Shown piece after piece: positions 16,935 to 24,569 of a stretch of DNA of 64,000 bases. Positions within the stretch are counted from its first letter, which is position 1, and each line of letters opens with the position of its first letter. The position numbers and the translations under genes are program-made. Source of the stretch: Plasticicumulans acidivorans (GTDB lineage: Bacteria; Pseudomonadota; Gammaproteobacteria; Competibacterales; Competibacteraceae); NCBI RefSeq assembly GCF_003182095.1, contig NZ_QGTJ01000002.1:28338-92337 (forward strand). The letters run 5' to 3'. The notes below the pieces were generated by a model. That model was not told the origin of the DNA and ran no database searches. It saw only the letters and a list, made by a program, of their open reading frames with translations.

Positions 16935-17324
16935 TCAGTCCTGCTGGCCGAGTTTCGCTTTGAGGTCGGCAAAGGGGTTGTAGGTCGCCACCGGCCCCTT
17001 GGCGCCGGCGATCGCGCCGCCCTTGGCGCGGGCCGCTTCTTCCTGGCGCTGGTGCTCGTTATCGTGACAGAACAGGCACAGCAGCTCCCAGTTGCTGCCA
17101 TCGGCCGGGTTGTTGTCGTGATTGTGGTCGCGATGGTGCACGGTGAGTTCGCGCAGATTCTGCAGGTTGAATTCGCGGCCGCAGCGCCCACATACCCAGG
17201 GGTACAGCTTCAGTGCCTGCTCGCGGTAATCCCGCTCGCGGGCTTCGCGGTTTTGCCGCGCGCTGGCAACCAGCTGATCGAGCTTCGTCGCACTGGCCTG
17301 CGGCTTCTTCGGCGGACGGTTCAT
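16935..17324 (-). CDS. yajD: HNH nuclease family protein, YajD-like
   Basis: The 129-residue protein has a compact HNH motif: CGRCGREF, LTVHHRDHNHDNNP and LLCLFCHDNEHQ, with two CxxC zinc pairs. This matches the E. coli YajD family, whose role is unknown. It is preceded by GGAG in front of the ATG at 17324. The lysR gene follows 30 bp downstream on the same strand and may be cotranscribed. Confidence 0.85.
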   Translation of the reverse strand: MNRPPKKPQASATKLDQLVASARQNREARERDYREQALKLYPWVCGRCGREFNLQNLRELTVHHRDHNHDNNPADGSNWELLCLFCHDNEHQRQEEAARAKGGAIAGAKGPVATYNPFADLKAKLGQQD

Positions 17325-17473
17325 GAGGTCGACTCCCTGAACGATGAACGGACGGATGGCTGACCTCCTAGCTTCGACCAGCAAAGCTTGCAACGGAAGG
17401 CTCTGTCGTTGTCTAAAGTCGCTATTTCACATTGAAGCTCTTGCCATCGACTGATTTCACCGGAGGCTGCCCC

Positions 17474-18097
17474 ATGCTGACACGTCGTCCGAAAATCCGC
17501 CGCCTGCGCTGGCTCGGCGCCGCACTGCTCTGCGCCGTGACCTTCACCGCGACCGCCAAAGTGCGCAGCACCCACGCCAGCGAAGCCGTCACCCATCAAC
17601 AGGTCACCAACGGCAAGGCCCATCCGGCCAAAACCCGCGCCGTCGCCAAACCGGCGCACGTCAGCCCGACCAAGGCCACCAAGGCCACCAAGGCCACCAA
17701 GGCCACCAAGGCAAAGGTAACTCACGCCAAGCCGCAGACCGCCAAGGCCCGGCCGGCACACGCCAGGCCCGGCGTCGCCAAAAACGGCAGGGCGCACAGC
17801 GCCCCGGGACTGGTCGGTAAGGCCACCGTCTATCACAGCCGCTTCAACGGCCGGCGCACCGCCAGCGGCATCCGCTTCGACCCGCAGGCCATGACCGCAG
17901 CGCACCGCACGCTGCCACTCGGCACCTATGTGCGCGTCACCCATCAGGGCACCAGTCGCAGCGTCGTCGTGCAGATCAACGATCGCGGCAGCGGTCACAA
18001 CGGCCGCGTCATCGACCTCTCGCCGGCCGCTGCCCACCAGCTCGGCTTTCGCACCGGCATGGTGCGGGTGACGGTCGAGCCGATCAGCCACGGCTGA
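17474..18097 (+). CDS. rlpA: RlpA-like double-psi beta-barrel septal protein
   Basis: RlpA proteins are periplasmic lytic transglycosylases that act on denuded septal glycan. The 207-residue product has an N-terminal signal region (ending near FTATAKV). A long Lys/Ala-rich linker follows with a run of KAT units (residues 67-80), then the DPBB domain (about 113-203) with [18 protein letters not shown] and the catalytic NDRG. There is no lipobox Cys, and no C-terminal SPOR domain is present, unlike E. coli RlpA. The ATG at 17474 has GGAGG seven bases upstream. Confidence 0.85.
   Translation: MLTRRPKIRRLRWLGAALLCAVTFTATAKVRSTHASEAVTHQQVTNGKAHPAKTRAVAKPAHVSPTKATKATKATKATKAKVTHAKPQTAKARPAHARPGVAKNGRAHSAPGLVGKATVYHSRFNGRRTASGIRFDPQAMTAAHRTLPLGTYVRVTHQGTSRSVVVQINDRGSGHNGRVIDLSPAAAHQLGFRTGMVRVTVEPISHG
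17669..17713 (+). repeat. In-frame 9-bp tandem repeat in rlpA
   Basis: Four to five copies of AAGGCCACC encode repeated Lys-Ala-Thr in the linker before the DPBB domain. The units are near identical, so copy number is likely to vary between strains. Confidence 0.9.
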
Positions 18098-18164
18098 GCG
18101 ACGCCGGCATCCGCCTACGGCCAGCGTGCGTACAGCCTTTGCACCTCGCCAGGAGATCATCACC

Positions 18165-18818
18165 ATGTTCGGTTTCGGCAAGAAACTCTCCCTGCCCGGC
18201 CCCGAAGAGGCCCTGCCCGGCCGCAGCGTCGAGATGCGCGTGCCGGCGCAGCATTTCGTCAACGCCCACCCGCTGCGTCCGCCGTTCCCGGCCGGCCTGC
18301 AGATCGCGGTGTTCGGTCTGGGCTGCTTCTGGGGTGCCGAGCGGCGCTTCTGGCAGCAACCGGGGGTGTATTCGACAGCGGTCGGCTACGCCGGCGGCCT
18401 GACGCCGAATCCGAGCTACGACGAGGTTTGCAGCGGCCGCACCGGCCACAGCGAAGTCGTGCAGGTGGTTTTCGATCCGGCGCAGATCAGCTACGAAGAG
18501 CTGCTCAAGGTGTTCTTCGAAGCCCACGATCCGACTCAGGGCATGCGCCAGGGCAATGATGTCGGCACGCAATACCGCAGTGCGATCTACGCCAGCGACG
18601 AGGCTCAGCTCGCCGCCGCGCAGGCGGCCTGCGCGCGCTACCAGCAGGCCTTGAGCGCGGCCGGATTCGGCGTGATCACCACCGAGATCCGCCCGGCGCC
18701 GCCGTTCTACTACGCCGAGGAATACCACCAGCAGTATCTGGCGAAGAATCCGCACGGCTACTGCGGTTTGGGCGGCACCGGCGTCGGCTGCCCGAACGGC
18801 CTCGCCAGCGCCGGCTGA
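18165..18818 (+). CDS. msrA: Peptide methionine (S)-S-oxide reductase
   Basis: MsrA repairs oxidised methionine. The 217-residue protein has the catalytic GCFWGAE motif near residue 63 and the [11 protein letters not shown] tail with recycling cysteines. There is also an N-terminal extension of about 45 residues, as in E. coli MsrA. The ATG at 18165 has AGGAG nine bases upstream. It is in the same orientation as rlpA. Confidence 0.95.
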   Translation: MFGFGKKLSLPGPEEALPGRSVEMRVPAQHFVNAHPLRPPFPAGLQIAVFGLGCFWGAERRFWQQPGVYSTAVGYAGGLTPNPSYDEVCSGRTGHSEVVQVVFDPAQISYEELLKVFFEAHDPTQGMRQGNDVGTQYRSAIYASDEAQLAAAQAACARYQQALSAAGFGVITTEIRPAPPFYYAEEYHQQYLAKNPHGYCGLGGTGVGCPNGLASAG

Positions 18819-18828
18819 AAACGCGCGC

Positions 18829-19419
18829 TCAGCCGCCGAGCGCGCGGCCGACGATGCTGCGGGCGTAGTCGCTCAGCGTCAGCGCCAGCGCCGCTTCATG
18901 GCCGCCGGCCGACATCTTCGCCCAGGTCTTGCGCACGATGGCGATGACCTTGTCGTCATCGTGCTGACGGCCGAAGGCATCGAAATCGTGCTGCAGGAAT
19001 GCCAGGCAGATGGCGTCTTCCAGCGCCTGCACCTCGGCGTCGAGCTTGAGCTTCTCGCGGCGCACCAGCGCCTGCACGCGGGCGATGGTGTCGGCGTCGT
19101 AGCCGGCAGCGGCGAGCAGCTCACCGGCGCGCTCGGCATGAAAACGCTTGAGCTGCGCGCGCCACTGCAGATAACCCTCGCGGGTCATCGGAAAATCGCT
19201 GCGCGGGCTCTTCCAGCGCTCCAGATGGTGCGCGCGGGCGGCCAGACGCAGCGCCTCGCTGGCCTGCGGGTACAGCCGCACCAGCCAGGTACTGACGCGC
19301 TGCCCTTCGAGCAGGGCCTTCGCCTGCGGCCCGCCGTCGTGCTCGACGACATGCGGGTCGGCCGCATTGGCGGCGTCGATCAGTTCGAGGGCGCGGGTGA
19401 AGCGGTCATCGGGGCTCAT
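18829..19419 (-). CDS. DUF4202 family protein
   Basis: The 196-residue protein matches the DUF4202 pattern: MSPDDRFTRALELIDAANAADP near the start, an AARAHHLERWKSPRSDFPMTREGYLQWRAQLK block, then a helical C-terminus with QHDDDKVIAIVRKTW. The His-rich HHLERW and conserved acidic residues suggest a metal-binding helical fold of the HD type, but no activity is established. It is convergent with msrA and transcribed alike with ghrA, which lies upstream. Confidence 0.8.
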   Translation of the reverse strand: MSPDDRFTRALELIDAANAADPHVVEHDGGPQAKALLEGQRVSTWLVRLYPQASEALRLAARAHHLERWKSPRSDFPMTREGYLQWRAQLKRFHAERAGELLAAAGYDADTIARVQALVRREKLKLDAEVQALEDAICLAFLQHDFDAFGRQHDDDKVIAIVRKTWAKMSAGGHEAALALTLSDYARSIVGRALGG

Positions 19420-19472
19420 GAGCGGTCAGTCCTGGCGGCAAGGCGGGTACTCAGGCTACCGGCAAAGCCGGT

Positions 19473-20399
19473 TCAGTAGCCACGTTTGAGATCGACCAGT
19501 CCGCTGACCGCCTCCCCGGCTTCGAGGCGCCGGATCTTTTCGGCGATCTGCGCGGCCGAGTCCTCGACCAGCGTCAGTGCGGCGATATGCGGCGTCAGCG
19601 TCACCCGCGGATGCGTCCACAGCGGGTGGCCGGCCGGCAGCGGCTCGTCGCGGCAGACATCGAGCACCGCATGGCCGACCTGGCCTTCGGCCAGCGCCGC
19701 CAGCAGATCGTCCTCGACCAGATGATCACCGCGCGCGATGTTGATCAGCAGCGCACCGCGACGCAGTGCCGACAGCGTGCGCCGGTTGAGGATACCGCGG
19801 GTTTCGGTGGTCAGCGGCAGCAGGCAGATCAGCACGTCGCAGGCCGACAGGAAGCGCTCCAGCTCCGCGGCGCCGGCGAAGGCTTCACCGCCTTCGAGCT
19901 CCTTGCGCGTGCGGCTCCAGCCGCGTACCGGAAACCCGAGGTCGCCCAGCGCGGCGGCCACCGTCAGCCCGAGTGCGCCGAGGCCGAGCACGCCGATCGT
20001 CGGCCGCCGGCCGAGCGGCAGCGGCCGCCACTCGCCGCGTGCGGCCTGGGCGGCGTAGTCATCGAAACGGCGGTAGCGGCGCAGTACCGCATGCAGCACG
20101 TACTCGACCATCTGCAGGGCCATGCCGGCATCTTCGAGGCGGATCAGCGGCACGCCGACCGGCAGCGTGTCCATCGCCAGCACGGCATCGACACCGGCGC
20201 CGAGATTGAAGACCGCGCGCAGCTGATTCTGCCTGGCGAACACCGCCGCCGGCGGCTTCCATACCAAGGCGTAATCGCAGGCCGGCAGCTCGGCATCCGC
20301 TGCCCAGGCGTGCAACTGGGCCTGCGGCAGGACGGTGGCGAGCGCGGATCGCCAGACGGCGGGCGCGTCGCCCGCGGCGCTGTAGAACAACAGATTCAT
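19473..20399 (-). CDS. ghrA: Glyoxylate/hydroxypyruvate reductase A
   Basis: This D-2-hydroxyacid dehydrogenase reduces glyoxylate and hydroxypyruvate with NADPH. The 308-residue protein has the Rossmann motif GVLGLGALGLTVA, the catalytic Arg in NIARGDHL, Glu in CRDEPLP and His in LTPHIAALT. The ATG at 20399 has GGGAG five bases upstream. The open frame extends to 20621, but that part overlaps the divergent permease promoter and has no ribosome site. Confidence 0.92.
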   Translation of the reverse strand: MNLLFYSAAGDAPAVWRSALATVLPQAQLHAWAADAELPACDYALVWKPPAAVFARQNQLRAVFNLGAGVDAVLAMDTLPVGVPLIRLEDAGMALQMVEYVLHAVLRRYRRFDDYAAQAARGEWRPLPLGRRPTIGVLGLGALGLTVAAALGDLGFPVRGWSRTRKELEGGEAFAGAAELERFLSACDVLICLLPLTTETRGILNRRTLSALRRGALLINIARGDHLVEDDLLAALAEGQVGHAVLDVCRDEPLPAGHPLWTHPRVTLTPHIAALTLVEDSAAQIAEKIRRLEAGEAVSGLVDLKRGY

Positions 20400-20589
20400 G
20401 CAAGCTCCCGATGGCTGGGTGAAAGGGCTGCCCCGCCCGCAGTGCGCGCGGCGGCGGGCAGGTGCAGCGCCAGCCCCCAGCGTAGCCGGCTTGCGGCCGC
20501 CGGTGACAGTGGGCACGCAGCTGTGCGCCGTTGCGGGCTTGCTACACTGCGCGGCTGCCGGAACTCGCATCCGGCCGGAGCACAACGGC

Positions 20590-22563
20590 ATGTCGGTCAA
20601 GAAATACCTCAAACAGCTCATCGTCGGTCATGCCCTCGATCCGCTGGCGGCGGATACGCGGCGCCGGACCTCGATGATCGCGCTGATGGCCTGGATCGGG
20701 CTGGGCGCCGACGGCCTGTCCTCGACCAGCTACGGTCCGGAGCAGGCGTTCGTCGCCCTCGGCGAACATACCTTCCTCGGTTTTTACCTGGCGCTGGCGA
20801 CCTTCGCGACGGTGTTCATCATTTCGCTGGCCTACAACCAGGTCATCGAGCTGTTCCCGTCCGGCGGCGGCGGCTACAAGGTGGCCACGCAGCTGCTCAG
20901 CCCGCGTGCCGGGCTGGTTTCGGGCTCCGCGCTGCTGGTCGACTATGTGCTGACGGTGGCGATCTCGATCGCCAGCGGCACCGATGCCATGTTCTCGCTG
21001 CTGCCGCTGTCCTGGCAGGACTACAAGGTCCATACCGAAGTCGGCCTGCTGCTGCTGCTGCTGACGCTGAACCTGCGCGGCATCAAGGCCTCAGCGCTGC
21101 TGCTGCTGCCGATCTTCGCCGGCTTCCTGATCTCCCACACGGTGCTGATCGTCTACGGCATCAATGCCCACGCCGACCAGCTGCCCGACCTGTTCACCGC
21201 CACCCTCGCCGAAACCCGCACGCTGACGCAGGAGCTTGGCTGGGTCTTCGTCGCCGCGCTGTTTCTCAAGGCCTATTCGCTCGGCGGCGGCACCTACACC
21301 GGTCTGGAGGCGGTTTCCAACAACGTCAACATGCTGGTCGAGCCGCGTGTGCGCAACGGCAAGGCGACGATGGCCTACATGGCGGTGTCGCTGGCCTTCA
21401 CCGCCGGCGGCATCATCCTGCTCTACCTGCTGTGGGCCAGCGAGCCGGTGGCCGGGCAGACACTCAATGCCGTGGTGTTCCAGTCGATCCTGTCGAGCTG
21501 GCACATCGGCGACAGCGTCGCCGAACAGACGGTGCTGTGGCTGGTGCTGGCGCTCGAAGCAGCATTGCTGATGGTCGCCGCCAACACCGGCCTGCTCGGC
21601 GGCCCGGCGGTACTCGCCAACATGGCGGTCGATTCCTGGGTTCCCCGCCACTTCCGCTCGCTGTCGACACGGCTGGTGACGCAGAACGGCGTGGTGCTGA
21701 TGAGCCTGGCGGCGCTGGCGATCCTGCTGTGGTCGGGCGGCGATGTCGGCGTGCTGGTGGTGCTGTACTCGATCAACGTGTTCCTGACCTTCACACTGAC
21801 GCTCGCCGGACTGGTGCGCTACTGGTGGCGCAACCGCCTCGATGAAGAACACTGGCTGCGCCGCCTGCTGCTCGCCCTCAGCGGCTGCCTGGTGACGAGC
21901 TTCATCCTGCTCGTCACCACCGTCGAGAAATTCGCCGAGGGCGGCTGGATGACCGTGCTGATCACCAGCGCCGTGGTCATCGTCTGCCTGCGCGTGCGCG
22001 ACCACTACGACCGCGCGCGCCGCGAACTGGAACGCCTCGACGCGCAGCTCGCCCCCTCGCTCGGCCCCGAGGACGACAACGAACCGCGCTGCCCGCCACT
22101 CGACCGCGATGCCCCCACGGCGGTGTTCCTGATCGGCAAGAACCGCGGCATCGGCATGCACGCCCTGCTGTGGGTGTATCGGATGTTCCCCGGCCACTTC
22201 CGCAACTTCATCTTCCTGTCGGTCGGCGAGGTCGACTCGCAGAGCTACAACGGCGAGGGTGCGCTGCGTTCACTGCGCTACCGCATCGAGAATTCGCTGC
22301 ATTACTTCGTGCGCGTCTGTGCCCGTCGCGGGCTGGCGGCGGAAACCCGTGCCGCCTTCGGTGCCGATCCGCTTGATGAGCTCGAACAGCTGGCCGCGCA
22401 GGTGATGAATGACTACCCCAACAGCGTGTGCTTCGCCTCGAAGCTGATCTTCCGCAGCGATGACTGGCTGACGCCCTGGCTGCACAACCAGACGGCGCTG
22501 ACGATGCAGCGCCGTCTGTTCCTGCGCGACCGGCAGATGGTGATCGTGCCGCTGAAGGTCTGA
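20590..22563 (+). CDS. APC superfamily permease, KimA-like potassium transporter
   Basis: The 657-residue protein has twelve predicted helices (about 25-475) with the APC entry motif GADGLSSTSYGPEQAF, and then a soluble C-terminal domain of about 160 residues (VFLIGKNRGIGMHALLWVYRMFPGHF). This architecture matches KimA/YdaO-type K+:H+ symporters, and potassium is the best-supported guess; an amino acid is possible. The ATG at 20590 has CGGAG upstream. Its end is only 9 bp from the convergent ligand-gated channel gene. Confidence 0.8.
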   Translation: MSVKKYLKQLIVGHALDPLAADTRRRTSMIALMAWIGLGADGLSSTSYGPEQAFVALGEHTFLGFYLALATFATVFIISLAYNQVIELFPSGGGGYKVATQLLSPRAGLVSGSALLVDYVLTVAISIASGTDAMFSLLPLSWQDYKVHTEVGLLLLLLTLNLRGIKASALLLLPIFAGFLISHTVLIVYGINAHADQLPDLFTATLAETRTLTQELGWVFVAALFLKAYSLGGGTYTGLEAVSNNVNMLVEPRVRNGKATMAYMAVSLAFTAGGIILLYLLWASEPVAGQTLNAVVFQSILSSWHIGDSVAEQTVLWLVLALEAALLMVAANTGLLGGPAVLANMAVDSWVPRHFRSLSTRLVTQNGVVLMSLAALAILLWSGGDVGVLVVLYSINVFLTFTLTLAGLVRYWWRNRLDEEHWLRRLLLALSGCLVTSFILLVTTVEKFAEGGWMTVLITSAVVIVCLRVRDHYDRARRELERLDAQLAPSLGPEDDNEPRCPPLDRDAPTAVFLIGKNRGIGMHALLWVYRMFPGHFRNFIFLSVGEVDSQSYNGEGALRSLRYRIENSLHYFVRVCARRGLAAETRAAFGADPLDELEQLAAQVMNDYPNSVCFASKLIFRSDDWLTPWLHNQTALTMQRRLFLRDRQMVIVPLKV

Positions 22564-22572
22564 CGCGGCCGG

Positions 22573-24414
22573 CTAATAATCGATCAGCATCACGCCGGCC
22601 ATCGCCAGCAGGTAGGCCAGCGGGTAGAAGGCCAGCACCAGGCGATCGATGCGCTGGATGCGCGCCAGGTGGCCGTCGGCCTCCTGGCGGCGCAGGTAGA
22701 CCGACAGCACCAGCATCAGACCGGTGACGACGAAGGTGCTGATCAGCAGGATGTCCATCAGCGTCAGGTAGCCAAGCCGTGGCAGATCGCCGGAAATGGT
22801 GAAGCTGAAGGCGATGAACAACAGCAGGTTGCCGCCGGCGACATCGACGCGCTTGCCGTAGTCGCGCAGGAAGAAGGTCACCCAGGAGACGATGATGATG
22901 ATCAGGATCGGCAGGAAAATCCGCGATATGTAGTAATTCAGGTGACGTTCGGCAACGAAGCCGAAGTTGTAGCGCGACACCGGCAGCCCGGTGCTGTCGC
23001 TGACGCTGTCGATGGCGCTGGTGTGGTGCGTCAGCACCCATTCCTCCTCGCCGAGCGCACCACCGACCTCAGTGAAACCGGGCAGCTCGGTGAAGTGATA
23101 GAGCCACTCCGGCCACAGCGCCTCGATGCGCACGAAGAACTTCTGCTGATCGAACGGAAACCGGCGGAAGTCGAAATCCGGCGCCTGCAGTGTCAGCGAG
23201 GCACGCTCGAAATAGGTCGCGTGGCCGTCGGGCTGCAGCACCACGACACGCCGCTGCGACCAGCGGTTGCCCTGCTGGTTGGCGAAGATGAACTCCGGCC
23301 AGCGCGCGTGCAGGCTCGCCACGTACTGCGCAAAGCTGTCGCCGACGAACACGCGCTGGCGGCAATCGCATTCCTGCGGATTGAAGGCCAGCGCCGGGTC
23401 GCTCCAGTCGAGCATCAGGCTGGCGACGATGCCGTAATTTTCGGCGCGCTGGTCGACGCCGGTGATCTGGTGCAGCTTCAGGCCGATCGACACCGCCAGC
23501 GGCTCACGCAGCACCGCCGGCCCGCGCGCCGACACGCGCCCCTGCTCGACCTCCGCGGCATTGATGCCGAGGCTCAGGTGATAGGCACCGGCCGCGACGC
23601 GGCCGTCGACCGGCTGCGCGCGGATGCGCAGGCGCGGATTGTCGTCACGCGCCCCGAAGGTGTGGTGCAGCACCAGCGCCTGTCCCTTGCCGGTGGCGCT
23701 GACGCTGGCCAGCGGTTTGTCACCGAAGTCATACAGCGTCAGCTGCGGCAGCCAGTCACCGTCGGCTTCGAGGCGCACGCTCAGCGTCTCTCCGCGGTTG
23801 ATGCGCTGCAGCTCATACAGGCGCAGCGCGTGCGCCGGATCGAGCCTGGCATCGAGGCTCTGCACGCGCTCGCTGCCGACGCCGACCGGCTGCAGAAAGC
23901 TCAGCTGCGGCGCCGCGCCCTCGGCCATCGCCTCCAGACGGAACCCGCCCACGCTCGGGCGCAGCGGCGTGCTGGCGACCAGCAGCCGGTAGTCACCGTC
24001 CGCCGGCGCGGTGAAACGCAGCCGCGCGCCGTAGCCACCGTCACCGGCGTCGTCATTGCTGGCGAGGAAGAACCGCTCGGCGAGCCTGGCAAAGGCTTCC
24101 GGGCGATCGCGGCTGTGCACACGCAGCCGTTCGACTTCCGGCAGGTAGTCGTGCAGCAGGGCCGCGGTGTCGACCTCGGGACGCAGCACGCCGATCCAGG
24201 GATCGAGGCTGCCGCCGCTCGCCTGCAGCGTCAGCGTCACGCTCTGCCCGGCACGCAGCCCGTCGAGGCGATAGAGCAGGTCGCGCTGCAGCTCCAGCTC
24301 CCCGTCCAGTGCCGCAGCCCGCACCGGCGCCGCTGACAGCACCAGCAGCAGCCAGCACACCCACACGCCCAGACCGTACGAGCGCCCACGCGCACCGCAC
24401 ACCGCTTGCCTCAT
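22573..24414 (-). CDS. Pentameric ligand-gated ion channel with two N-terminal PPC/jelly-roll-like domains
   Basis: The 613-residue protein has a signal peptide (1-34). Two beta-rich domains follow at about 36-165 and 175-290, each with a pattern like FTAPADGDYRLLV. Next is a Cys-loop-receptor extracellular domain (about 300-490) with the hallmark FPFDQQ at 419-424 and no Cys-loop disulfide, as in bacterial channels. Four helices close the protein: M1 494-515, M2 523-541, M3 550-573 and M4 591-611, with the M2-M3 loop SGDLPRLGYLT. The overall plan resembles DeCLIC, a bacterial channel with an added N-terminal region. The start is ATG 24414 with GGAG upstream; the longer frame to 24792 is a shadow. 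Confidence 0.88.
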   Translation of the reverse strand: MRQAVCGARGRSYGLGVWVCWLLLVLSAAPVRAAALDGELELQRDLLYRLDGLRAGQSVTLTLQASGGSLDPWIGVLRPEVDTAALLHDYLPEVERLRVHSRDRPEAFARLAERFFLASNDDAGDGGYGARLRFTAPADGDYRLLVASTPLRPSVGGFRLEAMAEGAAPQLSFLQPVGVGSERVQSLDARLDPAHALRLYELQRINRGETLSVRLEADGDWLPQLTLYDFGDKPLASVSATGKGQALVLHHTFGARDDNPRLRIRAQPVDGRVAAGAYHLSLGINAAEVEQGRVSARGPAVLREPLAVSIGLKLHQITGVDQRAENYGIVASLMLDWSDPALAFNPQECDCRQRVFVGDSFAQYVASLHARWPEFIFANQQGNRWSQRRVVVLQPDGHATYFERASLTLQAPDFDFRRFPFDQQKFFVRIEALWPEWLYHFTELPGFTEVGGALGEEEWVLTHHTSAIDSVSDSTGLPVSRYNFGFVAERHLNYYISRIFLPILIIIIVSWVTFFLRDYGKRVDVAGGNLLLFIAFSFTISGDLPRLGYLTLMDILLISTFVVTGLMLVLSVYLRRQEADGHLARIQRIDRLVLAFYPLAYLLAMAGVMLIDY

Positions 24415-24569
24415 GATCGAGACTCCCTGAACGCGCCACGCCACGCGGCCCCGCGCACTGCCGCCTATCTCGCCATGAAGCGATTGTTTACACCATAGCT
24501 CGCCCGGGCCGGCTGCAAAAACCCTGTGCCGGGTGCGGATCTGAGCCTGACCAACTACGGTTAATCTGG

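Noticed and set aside
19587..21845. A 752-codon plus-strand frame across ghrA and the APC permease
   Set aside because: It is antisense to ghrA and out of frame with the permease; composition is Arg/Ala/Gln rich.
22669..24336. A 555-codon plus-strand frame opposite the ion channel
   Set aside because: Antisense shadow of the recognised pLGIC; no start signal and no family pattern.
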